Assembly: GCA_036898135.1 (NCBI GenBank)
Contig: CM072514.1
Span: 13,342,215-13,406,214 of the forward strand
Reading direction: 5' to 3'
DNA length: 64,000 nucleotides
Source of the DNA: Oncomelania hupensis
Lineage: Eukaryota; Mollusca; Gastropoda; Littorinimorpha; Pomatiopsidae
Numbering within the stretch: position 1 is the stretch's first letter; each line of letters opens with the position of its first letter. Both the position numbers and the translations under genes were made by a program. The notes beneath the pieces were generated by a model, which saw only the letters and a program-made list of their open reading frames with translations, searched no databases and was not told the origin of the DNA. Positions 52,726 through 63,895 of this stretch are shown here, piece by piece.

Positions 52726-53550
52726 TAGGGTCACCCTTGTGACATGCGCACGATACCTGTGACGAAAACAGGTAAAAACCGAGTCCGCAGGTGACAATCC
52801 ACACTGAACAGGCTGTAGTGCGGATATTACAAATTGACGACATCCTGATCGGTCATTCATTAATTCAATCATTGACTCGTTGATAAAGGCAGAGGTGAGT
52901 AAAGCACGTTGCTTTGATCATGGCAGGGATGAGATGCGCCAAGCTTGATAGATCACTCCCATCATCATCACTGCACTAACAACAGTTTATGGCTGTTGCC
53001 CAAGGCTTGGTGTTGGGATGGTGGTTGTGGCGGTGTTGGTAGATCTAGTTGTAGGTTAATTGTGGTCACAGGCAGTTCTACCTGTTGTGTGCGACATGCA
53101 CCTGTTCTGACGCAAGCACATGCGCTTGAGGTGTAAACCGTCTGTATGGCGTTGTCGTGTTTTTTTTTTTTTGTTTTTTTTTTTGTGTTATTTTAAATTT
53201 TTGTGGGTTTTGTTGTTTATTTTATGTTATTTATTTTATTGTATTTTATTTCTTTATTCATTTATTTATTTATTCATTTATTTATTAACCGTTAATTTTT
53301 TTTGTGTTGGTTTGCTTGTTTGTTGGTTTGTGTTATATTGTTTTTTTGTTTTTTTTTCGGAGGGGTGCGGGGAGAGGGGAAGGCGGGAACGGAAATGGGA
53401 GCAATCATGAATTTTTTAATTATTTAAATTATTTTATTTTCTTGTTGGTCGACGATGCAAGACATAAGATATCATTTCAGAGACCTCATTTTTCAGGGCC
53501 AGCGTTGTGAAGTCGGTGCTCGCCTATCTTCCCTTCCCTTCACTGCCTTT
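52726..53550. other. Non-coding; T-rich tract
   Basis: Poly-T and (TTTA) tracts at 53159-53355. No gene. Confidence 0.45.
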
Positions 53551-53554
53551 CTTT

Positions 53555-53949
53555 AACCTATAACAACTGAGTGGCCTGGATTGATTGTTGACATACCTAT
53601 AACAACTGAGTGGCCTGGATTGATTGTTGACATAACCTATAACAACTGAGTGGCCTGGATTGATTGTTGACATACCTATAACAACTGAGTGGCCTGGATT
53701 GATTGTTGACATACCTATAACAACTGAGTTGCCTGGATTGATTGTTGACATACCTATAACAACTGAGTGGCCTGGATTGATTGTTGACATACCTATCACA
53801 ACTGAGTGGCCTGGATTGATTGTTGACATACCTATAACAACTGAATTTTTGGATTGATTGTTGACATACCTATCACAACTGAATTTTTGGATTGATTGTT
53901 AACATACCTATCACAACTGAATTTTTGGATTGATTGTTGACATACCTAT
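53555..53949. repeat. Minisatellite, 39-bp unit (left block)
   Basis: Units ACCTATAACAACTGAGTGGC + CTGGATTGATTGTTGACAT, ~10 copies; the last three carry an ATTTTT variant. 39 is a multiple of three, so several frames are open on both strands. Confidence 0.95.
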
Positions 53950-54019
53950 TCTGGTTCTGATTTGGCTCGGAAGAGTCCGCTGGACCTAAAGCAATAACCA
54001 TGTAATGTAATGTAATGTA
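53950..54019 (+). mobile_element. Family A element, 70-bp 3' fragment in minisatellite
   Basis: Only the 3' hairpin (GGTTCTGATTTGGC...GTCCGCTGGACC) and (TGTAA)n tail. Flanked by ACATACCTAT at 53940-53949 and 54020-54029. Confidence 0.9.
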
Positions 54020-54232
54020 ACATACCTATCACAACTGAGTTGCCTGGATTGATTGTTGACATACCTATCACAATTGAATTGCTTGGATTGATTGTTGACA
54101 TACCTATCACAATTGAGTTGCCTGGATTGATTGTTGACATACATATCAAAACTGAGTTGCCTGGATTGATTGTTGACATACATATCACAACTGAGTTGCC
54201 TGGATTGATTGTTGACATACCTACCACTACCC
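54020..54232. repeat. Minisatellite, 39-bp unit (right block)
   Basis: ~5 further units, with the GAGTTGCC variant dominating. Confidence 0.95.
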
Positions 54233-54404
54233 CTGCCACTCTCCACCCCATATGACTGAAGTTGCCACGATCATCAATACAAACTGTAATCTATTTGGTT
54301 GCCATTGCTAACATTTTCAGAACCAGTAGTAAAATCCTGCTTTACGACCTAAGACACGACGTGGGCTATATAGGACGATATTTAAAAACATTTATTCCTT
54401 CGGA

Positions 54405-54460
54405 TGAGAGTATAAACCGAGGTCTAGTCTGCGCTTGCACGCATTCCATTGATTTATTTA
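54405..54460 (+). repeat. Family B 5' fragment
   Basis: GGATGAGAGTATAAACCGAGGTCTAGTCTGCGC... then ATTTATTTATTT. Confidence 0.6.
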
Positions 54461-54654
54461 TTTAAGAGACATTTAATGTATGAAGAGACATCTTGTATAG
54501 TTCTATGTTATTGGAAATTGCGAGTGTCGTTGTCGGAGCTGATTTATTGAAGTTGCTATAATTAACAGATTCTGTTTGTTTGCTTGCTTGCTTCTTGTGG
54601 GTCTCTAAAATTACATTGTTGTGAAAAGATTTTACATTAAAATATTTATTTTTT

Positions 54655-54912
54655 TAATAGTTCTTAAATAGCGCTTTTCCAGCTCAAGAGCTGCTCAAGG
54701 CGCTGGCTGATGCAGGATCTAACTCAAGCCGCCCGAGACGCCCCACTTACAGATTTTGGGCGCATAGTCTGAAGCCACAGACAACTGTGCATGCTGGGTG
54801 TATTTGTGTAGCCGGAACTCACCCGTCTAGCACATAAGCGTCAAGATCTTTAAAGTCCATGCAATGGAAGGCGTGCGTACACAGACTTGACCTCGGTTTA
54901 TACTCTCATCAA
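54655..54912 (-). repeat. Family B repeat
   Basis: AATAGCGCTTTTCCAGCTCAAGAGCTGC through CCGTCTAGCACATAAGCG, ATCTTTAAAGTCC, GACCTCGGTTTATACTCTC. Confidence 0.82.
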
Positions 54913-55129
54913 CTAACTGTAATATGTGTTCATCACTAACTAGTGTGCATCTGAATTATAGTTTTCTCCTCACAAATTAGTGCATCATTGCTGTAACATT
55001 TTACATCATGCAAACTTGCAGTAAACTCTTAAAACTTAAAACCATCACAACAATACAAGTCCGGCCCAAGTCAATCGTTTTATTTAACGCTCGCAGCAAC
55101 TCAAAATCTTTCTCTCACATAATCTCCGA

Positions 55130-55608
55130 ATATCCTATCCTATCCTATCCTATCCCGTAACTCGAAGGTCGTTGGGGCACCACAGATGATCGTTTTACCA
55201 GCGTACCCCATCTTTCTCTGTCCTCAGCAACCCTCATGGCTTCGCTCAGTGTCAAGCCAGTCCATTCTCGAATGTTGTCCTCCCACCTCTTTTCCTGTCT
55301 CCCTCTTATTCTGCCTCCTTGCACCGTGCCTTTCAGGGTGGTCTTTGCAAGGCCTGATGCTCAGGTGACGTGGCCATTCCTTTGGAGCTTCCGTTTCTTC
55401 ACCACTGTGAGCATGTTATCGTGTTGTTCAATGACTTGTGTGATGGTCTGTCGGACTTCGTCGTTGGTGATGTGCTGGGTATAGGAAATGCCCAGAAGTC
55501 TTCTGTAGCACTTCATCTCCATGCTTTGTATTCTTCGTTGTAGATCTGCTGTGAGGGTCCATGTTTCGCAAACGTAAAGGAAGATGGAGATGACAAAGGA
55601 GCGCAGCG
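55130..55608 (-). mobile_element. RTE-like LINE, 5'-truncated
   Basis: (TATCC)n tail at the left, then the complement of WEDNIREW, WGHVT-type and CETWTLTADLQRR regions up to LLRSFVI at 55608. Frame disturbed. Confidence 0.87.
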
Positions 55609-55975
55609 TTAAATGCTTCTATTGGAGACATTCTTCTGTAATACATAAAAGTTTAAAATAATTATATGGAAAACGCCATGGTCACTTTTTCCCCAAGTAA
55701 AGATTTAAGTATTAAGGTGAAAATGAAACCTGATGATGATCCACGTGAATTGTTTAATTTCTTAGCATTTTTATGAAACCTTTGAGATAAAATGGTTTAA
55801 TTTAGGTCAGAATATATGTATAAACTGATGATTCTACAAAATATAGCTCAATTGTAACAATTAGAAGGGCAAAGCCCATATGACTTACGTGCTTCTTATG
55901 GAACATTCAACATTTACATGTGAAAATGATTGCCCAGAAGAAGAAAAATAACTAAATGAAACAGTGGATTTTTTT
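55609..55975. other. AT-rich non-coding DNA
   Basis: No identified feature. Confidence 0.5.
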
Positions 55976-55979
55976 TTTA

Positions 55980-56297
55980 AAACATCGCACGGACTTTAAA
56001 GATCCTGACGCTCAAGTCCTAGACGGATTAAGGCCGGCTTCACAAATACACTCAGCAAGCCCTAGGTTCTTTCTCTCACATCCCCGGTTGCCCAGGATTG
56101 TGCTCAGTTATCCGGGCGTCAAACAATGCACCCAAAAGCTGCGAGTGGGCGCCTCGTGTGGCTTTAGTAAGTTAAGGTTATTGCCAGCGCCTTGGGCAGA
56201 TCTTGAGAAGTAAAAGCGCTAAATAAGAATTATTAAGTAAATAAATAAATAAATACATAAATAAATAAATAAATACATACATAAATAAATAAATACA

Positions 56298-56352
<55 letters not shown>

Positions 56353-56355
56353 ACA
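55980..56355 (+). repeat. Family B repeat with (AAAT)n tail
   Basis: Sense copy: GACTTTAAAGATCCTGACGC, TGCCCAGGATTGTGCTCAG, GCACCCAAAAGCTGCGAGTG, CAGATCTTGAGAAGTAAAAGCGCTAAATAAG, then ~28 AAAT units (56233-56355). Confidence 0.85.
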
Positions 56356-56429
56356 CAAACCTGTTTATTATACCCAACCTTACTTCACCAACCACAATCA
56401 ATGGTTATGGCAAAAATTAATTTGTACAA

Positions 56430-57010
56430 TCTGACATTGTTCTGGCGACGCGATGATTTCATACAGGATTCATATTTCATTTGTTCATCGCGTCTCCTTC
56501 ATCCTGTCTCGTCTTGACCTCAGTAACTCTCTTCTGGCTGGCCATCTAGATGAAAAACTCTCTAAACTCCAGCCTATCCAGAACAATGCTGCACGCTTGG
56601 TTCTCCGTCAACCGCGGTGCTCTAGTGCTACCGCTGCACTTCATGCATTACCTACATTGACTGCCTGTGAAAGCTCGCATTGATTATAAAGTTGCTTCTG
56701 TTTGCTTTCACTGTCTTCGCACGGATTCCTTTCCTACTTTCATGTCTGACCTTATAACACCCTATCAGCCAGCCTGCTATCTGCTTCTTTTCTCACTGTC
56801 CCAAGATGCTCTCTGAATTCCTTCTGGAAAAGGTCTGTAGCAGTGTTTGCCCCGTCGCTGTGGAACTCTCTTCTCTCTGAACTTCGTTGCACTCAGTTGC
56901 TTACAACCTTCAAGAAAACCTCAAAACCTATCTCTTCTCAATGTCTATGTCCTAATCTTGCGATTCCGTCCGTGGCTAGATGGAACTTGGCTGGCCTGTT
57001 AACCTGCCTT
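56430..57010 (+). mobile_element. L2/CR1-like LINE C-terminal relic
   Basis: Reads RVSFILSRLDLSNSLLAGHL, LQPIQNNAARLVLR, then, after frameshifts, VKARIDYKVASVCFHCL and LFSLNFVALSCLQ. Corresponds to the segment LSRIDYCNSLLSGL...QNNTARLVL of the copy at 28690. Confidence 0.75.
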
Positions 57011-57600
57011 CTGGTGGGTGGTCTATGAAAAGAGTGGAAGGGTTGTGGACAGGAGAGATATCATTGTGCTACTGTGAGTTTGTGTGTGTATGTGTATGTG
57101 TGAGTGTGCGTGTATGTGTGTGTTGTGTTAGAAAGTGTTTAAATGTTTGTATGTGGTGTATATGTGTGTGGATTTGAGTAGTTGTAGTTGTGTGGTGCTG
57201 AATACTTGTTAGTTTTTTTTTTAGTATTGTTGTACAACTTGTCTCTTTATATGACGTGTTTGTGATATACTTTTTCTGTTTATTATTTTTGTGAGTGTAT
57301 GTATGTATGTATGTATGTATGTATGTATGTATGTATGTATGTATGTATGAGTATGTTATTCGTTTAAATGATGTAATTAGATATATTGAACTGTATGTCA
57401 TTGTACATTACGTGACAATGAATTTTGCGCTCTGAGCATGCAGACTTCATCTTTGGTATTGCACGTTATAACATACATTTTTATATTAATATCGTCGCTG
57501 ACGTAGTCGTCGTTATTATCATCAATGTCGTACTTGCTTGGTGGTTCAGTGTTGATTTAGGCCTTTATTCCCTTTTTGCTGGGATGGTTATCCTCGTCTT
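57011..57600. repeat. GT-rich and (GTAT)n tracts
   Basis: GT-rich 57080-57175; ~13 GTAT units at 57298-57350. Otherwise non-coding. Confidence 0.8.
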
Positions 57601-57665
57601 CCATAGTGGGTGTAGACGTTAAACTTCAACGTTCATTCATTCATTCATTCATTCAGTCAGTCAGT
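57600..57665 (+). repeat. LINE/SINE-type 3' end with (ATTC)n tail
   Basis: GTGGGTGTAGACGTTAAACTTCAACG followed by ATTCATTC repeats; comparable to the GACGTTAATCT end of family D. Confidence 0.45.
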
Positions 57666-58045
57666 CATATGTCATCATCTTTCATTAACTTAATCTGGCG
57701 CACACAAGCGCATTCATTGTTATTCAAACATTAGATATTTTTAATGGAAGTCCCGGAACACCGGTCTTCTTGTGTCAAAGGGTTGGCGTGAAAAGTGAGG
57801 CTGTGTTTATAGGGCTTGTGAGAAGCAGAAGAACTCACAAGGGAGACAATTGATGATAAAGGAAGACAGATGAAACTGATAAACGATGAGAGGAGGGATG
57901 ACAGAGGGGAGGAGGCGAAGGGGAAATGGACAGGGGAGAGGGGAGGGAGATACATCGAGGGGGGAGGGCGGGGGGGGGGAATAGGGGAACTGGAAATGTT
58001 AGGGGAAGGTAACTATGGACAGGAAGAGGAATGGGAGTGGGCAGC

Positions 58046-58080
<35 letters not shown>

Positions 58081-58600
58081 CGGGGTATTGTAGTGACTAA
58101 TTGATTGCGGCTGGTTGCGCGAGGGGCGTACTGCACGTGCCGAGACCGAGCGACAGACAGTGGCTAGGGCCTCAGTGTTGACAGAACATGGCCTGTACCG
58201 CCCCTAGCCGTCTGTGCGGCCCTCGTTAGCAGCCTCGGGTTTTTCGCCTGCTTTCGTTGGCAGCCTTTCTAGCAGTAAGAGCAGTAGCGTCGTTGCTGTC
58301 GCCAGCATCGTCGCTAATGTAGTCGTCGTTATTATCATCGATGTAGAAAACCTCGTGAGAATAATCACAGGCAGTGACCAGCTTTATTTTTCCACTGTTG
58401 TTGTTGCTATTATCATTATATTACCATCGTCATCGTCGTCGTCGTCGTTACGATCCAGATGTGCGTGGATCGTCATCGATGACATCTACCGTTTCGAAAA
58501 GAAAAGGTAAAATGGGCTCACGAAAGAAGCAGAATCACATTATACACTGTGAGCTTTGAACCCCCCCACCCCACCCCCACCCTCCCCCCCCCCCCCCAAA
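57666..58600. other. Non-coding; purine-rich and (CGT)n tracts
   Basis: (GA)n at 58048-58078, (CGT) at 58430-58450, C-run/A-run at 58560-58610. GTAGTCGTCGTTATTATCATC occurs at 57503 and 58319. Confidence 0.5.
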
Positions 58601-58744
58601 AAAAAAAAACGCAAAACCTAACGTGTAGGTATACTTATTTGTTAATTTGGTGAAGAGTTCACAGATAGATAGAGTGAAGTTAATGGTTTGAATAAGATCA
58701 TGTGAATTGTACATTCACATTCCTCAAGGCCCCCGGAGAGTTGA

Positions 58745-58815
58745 ATACATACAACTTAAAGGAACTAACTTTCACACATTACAACTTAAAGCAACTAACT
58801 TTCACACATTTCAAC
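58745..58815. repeat. Short tandem duplication, ~36 bp
   Basis: ACAACTTAAAGGAACTAACTTTCACACATT occurs twice in succession, then a truncated third unit. Confidence 0.8.
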
Positions 58816-59261
58816 TCACAAATCGTGTTCACTTTCATTGGAACTGTTACCGCAATACAAAAAGTAAACTTAAACGCAACACATAAATAAGCTAAATATT
58901 AATGTTTAATTCCAATGTTAAAAGTATTGTTTTGAATGAAATCGATAAACTCATTTGTTTATGTGCCTATTAAGGTTGGTCCTAAAACTAGCACCGCAGC
59001 GAATTGTGTATAATAGGTGCAGTGGTTTGTTTACGTATCAAGGAAGAGAAACTGGAAATTCAAAGCTAAGAGGTCGGTTTGAGCAACGAGTGCCAACTAT
59101 ATCATCTTTTAGTACCACAACAATGCAGTTTCCCAGATGAACTCATTGTCACCACACACAAAAAGAACCAAATAAACCCAGGAGAATCAGATCCTTTAAA
59201 ACTCGAATTCACTTCTTAGCTCCGCCTTTTGTTCAGGTATGATATCCTGATTGCTTTCTTT

Positions 59262-59510
59262 CCATTTATTTTATTTTATCGTTCTTATAATAGCGCTGAT
59301 CCAGCTCAGGAGCTACTCAAGGCCGATATCAGGCGCATCATCTGATGCCACCGACCACCTGAAATTGGGGAGAAGCTACCTAGAGCTTGCAGGGTGTATT
59401 TATGTATATTACACTCACCCGCCTAGGACATGACCGTCCAAATCTTTACCGTGCGACCAAATGCGTGCGTGCACATTTTAGACCTCGGTTTATACTATCA
59501 TCAAAAGGAA
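59262..59510 (-). repeat. Family B repeat with (ATTT) tail
   Basis: Left tail TTTATTTTATTTTATC, AATAGCGCTGATCCAGCTCAGGAGC, CGCCTAGGACATGACCGTC, GACCTCGGTTTATACTATC. Confidence 0.78.
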
Positions 59511-60100
59511 TAAAAGGCACTTACCTGTGCATCATGATTGTGTTATGCTATCGGCATTCCAGGTCGTCATCTACTGTTTGGTACTACTGCCCGCAATGTT
59601 ATCGCTTGACAGTCAATGCTTCAATTGTTTTGCCGTTGATGACATCACTGAGCGTTTTGCACCCCTGGCAGATATTGGGATAACTGGAATGTCAAGGCCA
59701 ATGGAATGCAGATTTGTGTATTAAACGACAATGGTGAAGTCATCGAGCTGACTTCAGAGGCAAATGTGAAGAAGGTTTATATCAAATAAAATATTGAAAG
59801 TAGCCTTCCAGGCAAACAGTTGTCATCGTCTACAGTAACACACGTCACAAAATAATACGAGAAAAACAGTACGAGGTAAATAGCTTACACACACACACGC
59901 ACACACCCACGCACACATCCACATACACACATACACTCACTGAATGTTCATAATCAATTTTTTTTAAAATTCAATCATGCAGCCAGCATTGCAAGTGTTA
60001 TTATCATTGCTTAAAACGTTGAACATGAAGTCTTCGAGGCGACCAGTGTGCATTGCTGCTTGCAGAAGCTCTTTACCTAAAGTGCTGCATCCGCGCCGTG
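59511..60100. other. Non-coding, (CA) tract
   Basis: CA-rich 59886-59940. No gene. Confidence 0.45.
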
Positions 60101-60119
60101 ACTTTGAAGGCTTTGAAAG

Positions 60120-60485
60120 TGCCCAAGAATAGGCTCGTTAAACGACATTCATGTCACGCCGCCATCTTGTGGTAGAAGCTAACGAATTGCGAAAGGCGCA
60201 TAAATATCGCTGGCTCGGCCCCGCTGATGACGAGATTGCGAGGGAAAAGGAAGCGGCAAATTAGTTAATGGAACAATCATTATTTCTCTCCTGCCGCCCG
60301 CGCTGCCGGCTCCCGGTCAGGAGGCAGAGGATTAGCTGTGTTTGAGCGGCCGTCTGTAGCCCCACGACGCTTCAGCGAGCCTTTTCAGCGCCATCTTGTG
60401 CCTGCAGTCCTTCCACTTCCGGTCTAAGTCCCTTAACGCCGAACGGCTCCATTTCCTGCTCGGCCGACTTCCCTCCCTTTGCCGC
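60120..60485. promoter_or_regulatory. GC-rich unique block with CTCF-like motifs
   Basis: Non-repetitive, CpG-containing sequence unlike its flanks. CTCF-like motifs on the - strand: CCACAAGATGGCGG (~60158-60171) and GCACAAGATGGCGCT (~60386-60400). Between them lies AATTAGTTAATGGAACAATC, with homeodomain-like and SOX-like (AACAAT) words. Candidate enhancer, insulator or promoter; a - strand frame here (MALKRLAEASWGYRRPLKHS) is short and unrecognised. Confidence 0.4.
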
Positions 60486-60507
60486 CTCTTTGGGCTTTTT
60501 GCTCTCT

Positions 60508-60585
60508 TCTTCTTCTTCTTCTTCTTCTTCTTCTTCTTCTTCTTCTTCTTCTTCTTCTTCTTCTTCTTCTTCTTCTTCTTCTTTT
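60508..60585. repeat. (CTT)n microsatellite
   Basis: ~26 CTT units followed by T/C-rich sequence. Confidence 0.97.
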
Positions 60586-60589
60586 CAAA

Positions 60590-61500
60590 TTCTTTATTTT
60601 TTTTCAATTCTTTCTCTTTTTCTATATCTTTCTCTTCTTTTCCACCCTTTTCTTCTTCTCCGTCTTCCTCTAACATTTCTCTTGCCTCTTCTTGTGCCCT
60701 GCCTTTTCTTCTTCTACACACCCACGGACTACCGATTCTTATGCCCTGCCTGGGCTGCTCTCCTCTACCTCGGTCCTGGCTTTCCGGTTGATCTCAAGTG
60801 ACAGGAGCTCCTGCCCTTTTTGGCCTTGCCAGCCACTTTACTCACCGAGCTCCGGTCCTTTTGCCTGTCCCATTCCTTTACAACTCTCCCGCCTTTTTGC
60901 CTGGCTACTACCTCTCCGGCCAACGTAGGGACCTGGCCTTTTCTCCTGTCCACTTCACCGGGCTTGGGGATGTCTTTGCTCCCCACTACCTCTCCTCCCC
61001 CCCTGCCCGACCTTCCACCCCCTCTAGAGTGCCATTTCCTCTATGACTCTTCTTCATACTCTTACCCAAGTTCTAAGCTCACCGAGGGCACAGAACATTT
61101 TCCCCTTCCTTTTGGAACTCTCACTCCGAGCTGAAGAGTCTAACAACAGTCTGTTTGTGGCTGGGTCCTTGGTCCACGGCTTTTTACCTTGCACTGATTT
61201 GTACGTAGCGGGTGGTTTGGTTTTAATCCTGACTTCGCCAGCATCTTGAGGAACTTTTGGATGTGCTTTATGAAAATTTGTTTCTAATATAACCAAATTG
61301 GAAGCGGTGAAACCAGAAAAGTACTTATGGTGGCAGCAGCCTACTGGTTAATGTGGCTAAGAACGATTTCTTACTCAGTGTTGTCTAAAACAAGCTGACA
61401 ACACACATATGACGGTCACCGGACAGTCCCACACATAGGCAGACTTTTGGTTCTTTCTGATTCCCGACTATTTTATTGTATATCCAGATATTGAATATAC
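60590..61500. other. C/T-rich non-coding DNA
   Basis: Open on several frames owing to composition; no domain or splice support. Confidence 0.4.
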
Positions 61501-61506
61501 AATACC

Positions 61507-61518
61507 AACAACAACAAC

Positions 61519-61595
<77 letters not shown>

Positions 61596-61627
61596 CAACA
61601 ACAACAACATCAACAAAAACAATACAT

Positions 61628-61703
<76 letters not shown>

Positions 61704-61728
61704 TAACAAGAGCAACAATAGCAAGAGC

Positions 61729-61809
<81 letters not shown>

Positions 61810-61810
61810 G

Positions 61811-61885
<75 letters not shown>

Positions 61886-61977
61886 TAAAGAAATAAATAA
61901 TAATAATAATAACAACAATAGTAATGATAATAATAATAATAAAAATAATAAAAATAATAATAATAATAATAATAATA

Positions 61978-62025
<48 letters not shown>

Positions 62026-62028
62026 ACA
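61507..62028. repeat. Long (AAC)/(AAT)n array ending in (ATT)n
   Basis: AAC/AAT triplets for ~470 bp, then (ATT)n at 61979-62023, self-complementary to the preceding block. Confidence 0.96.
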
Positions 62029-62099
62029 ACAACACTAAACCTCTTATATCAGTCTGTGTCTTATTATTGTTCATTACAACTGTCTTGTTGTGTGGAGCC

Positions 62100-62175
62100 A
62101 TAATATAATATAATGTGATGAGACTTGTACAATATTTCCATTCCTGTGGTAATAAAGATGTGTTGAATTGAATTT
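62100..62175 (+). other. LINE-like polyadenylation end
   Basis: TGTACAATATTTCCATTCCTG...GTAATAAAGATGTGTTGAATTGAA looks like the 3' end of a polyadenylated LINE; no coding part visible. Confidence 0.35.
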
Positions 62176-62186
62176 GATTGATAATG

Positions 62187-62228
62187 AGAAGAAGAAGAAG
62201 AAGAAGAAGAAGAAGAAGAAGAAGAAGA
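62187..62228. repeat. (GAA)n microsatellite
   Basis: ~13 units. Confidence 0.95.
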
Positions 62229-62285
62229 GTGGAATTCAGACCATCACAACCATCCAGAGTCGTCCCCCAAACGTCTGTGTGTACT

Positions 62286-62412
62286 GTATATACTGTATAT
62301 ATATATATACGTGTGAATAAGGCATCGGGCTAGGCCTCAGATGATTTGGCTCATGTACTGTATATATACGTGTGAATAAGGCATCGCGCTAGGCCTCAGA
62401 TGATTTGGATCA
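62286..62412. repeat. Direct duplication of ~63 bp
   Basis: ACTGTATATATACGTGTGAA, TAAGGCATCG(G/C)GCTAGGCCT, CAGATGATTTGG occur twice (starting ~62292 and ~62356). Confidence 0.88.
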
Positions 62413-62870
62413 GTCTGAAGACCACACAGAGTATACCGCACTTTTCCAGATGTCATGTTAGACGGTAAGAAGAACATCTGCGATTAGCTTAGAAAACACA
62501 GTCCCAGGCTACTCTGGATGGGCCAGATCACACCGCACGGCACCTGAGGTGTCCAGCCTTGCTCTTTCCGCCAACCACTCCGTGTGAAAAGCACAACACA
62601 ACGCGAATTGCCCGAAGGTGCCCGAGGTGCCTGCAGGCTGGGCACACTAAGGGGGCGGGCTCGTCACCAATTAGAGCTAATGCCTCGCTATGGGTTCCAC
62701 AGGGCAGGTTGAGAAGCAGCTCCAGTCACGTCTTGTGGAGTCCTAAGAAAAAATTAGTAGTAGATTTTGGCGAGGTTAGCATTGCGTTTCCCGCTCTCTC
62801 TTGGATCTCAGCACATGTTTGAGCATCAGTGGAGTTTAATGCCAGAAGAAAGAGGTATTGATGTGGGAGA
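62413..62870. other. Unique non-coding block
   Basis: Balanced composition, no repeat. CAATTAGAGCTAATG at ~62670 is a palindromic pair of homeodomain-type ATTAG half-sites with a 2-bp gap. Confidence 0.35.
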
Positions 62871-62875
62871 GGAGA

Positions 62876-62876
62876 T

Positions 62877-62917
<41 letters not shown>

Positions 62918-63113
62918 GCATTATCATCATCATCGTCGTCGTCGTCGTCACCATCATCGTAGTCGTCGTCCTTTTCTCCTCCTCCTCCTCCTCCTCCTCA
63001 TCATCATCAACAGAGTTGACTAGTAACTCCTGGCAAAAATAAAACCACCATCATCGGTATCATTAGCATTACCTTCACTTTCTTCCTCCTTTTCCTTCTC
63101 CTCCTCCTCCTCC

Positions 63114-63183
<70 letters not shown>

Positions 63184-63255
63184 TATCATTACTACCACCA
63201 CCACCATCAGCAACAATAGCAAAATAATCATCATAACAATCATCATCATCGTCAT
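62876..63255. repeat. (ATC)n, (CAG)n, (CGT)n and (CTC)n trinucleotide cluster
   Basis: 62876-62930 ATC then CAG; 62930-63010 CGT and CCT; 63080-63200 TCC then ~25 CAT; 63225-63260 CAT. Confidence 0.95.
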
Positions 63256-63399
63256 CATCATTACTACAAGCGAAACTAAAAACCACCTACATTTATTTCA
63301 TTAAAAATGTCTTCACATTTTCCCTTCTCCTCATCCTCTTCTTCTTTCTCCTCCCCCTTCTCTGCCTCTTCTTCATCCTCTTCCTTCTTTTTCGTCTTC

Positions 63400-63590
63400 C
63401 TGAATGGAAGAACTTTGAGCCTGAGGCCAGCTCATCATTGTGGACCTGGAGATCGCCACTCCCCAGTTTTGGCCCTTTGTGTCTTGTTGGAGTGCGTGGC
63501 CATCTTGTCACGTTTCATTTCATGACGTTGGTGTCTTTTCATAATAAGGTTATACAGATATTCATTTCCATTCATCAGCTAAACTTTATC
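63400..63590. other. Unique non-coding block
   Basis: Non-repetitive sequence between arrays; contains GTGGCCATCTTGTCACG (YY1-like GCCATCTTG). Nothing else supported. Confidence 0.35.
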
Positions 63591-63608
63591 ATCATCTTCT
63601 TCATCATC

Positions 63609-63677
<69 letters not shown>

Positions 63678-63787
63678 TTCTTCATCATCATCAGCAGCAG
63701 CAGCAGCAGCATCATCAACGTCATCAACGTGACCTTCATTATTCTTCCTGTTATCATGTTGATTTGTTGTTGTTGTTGTTGTTCTTT

Positions 63788-63849
<62 letters not shown>

Positions 63850-63895
63850 ATTCTTCTTCTCCTCCTCCTCTTCCTCCTCCTCCTCCTCCTACTGC
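63590..63895. repeat. (CAT)n, (CAG)n, (GTT)n, (CCT)n trinucleotide cluster
   Basis: CAT at 63590-63690, CAG at 63691-63710, GTT at 63766-63784, CAT at 63790-63848, CCT/CTT to 63893. Confidence 0.96.

Noticed and set aside
53555..54240. Overlapping open frames on both strands encoding VDIPITTEWPGLI- or INPGHSVVIGM-type repeats
   Set aside because: The 39-bp minisatellite is a multiple of three, so frames stay open automatically; no start context, splice or homologue.
60332..60721. 129-residue Lys-rich - strand protein
   Set aside because: Its centre is the (CTT)n array and the rest has no recognised domain; the unique part is reported as a regulatory candidate instead.
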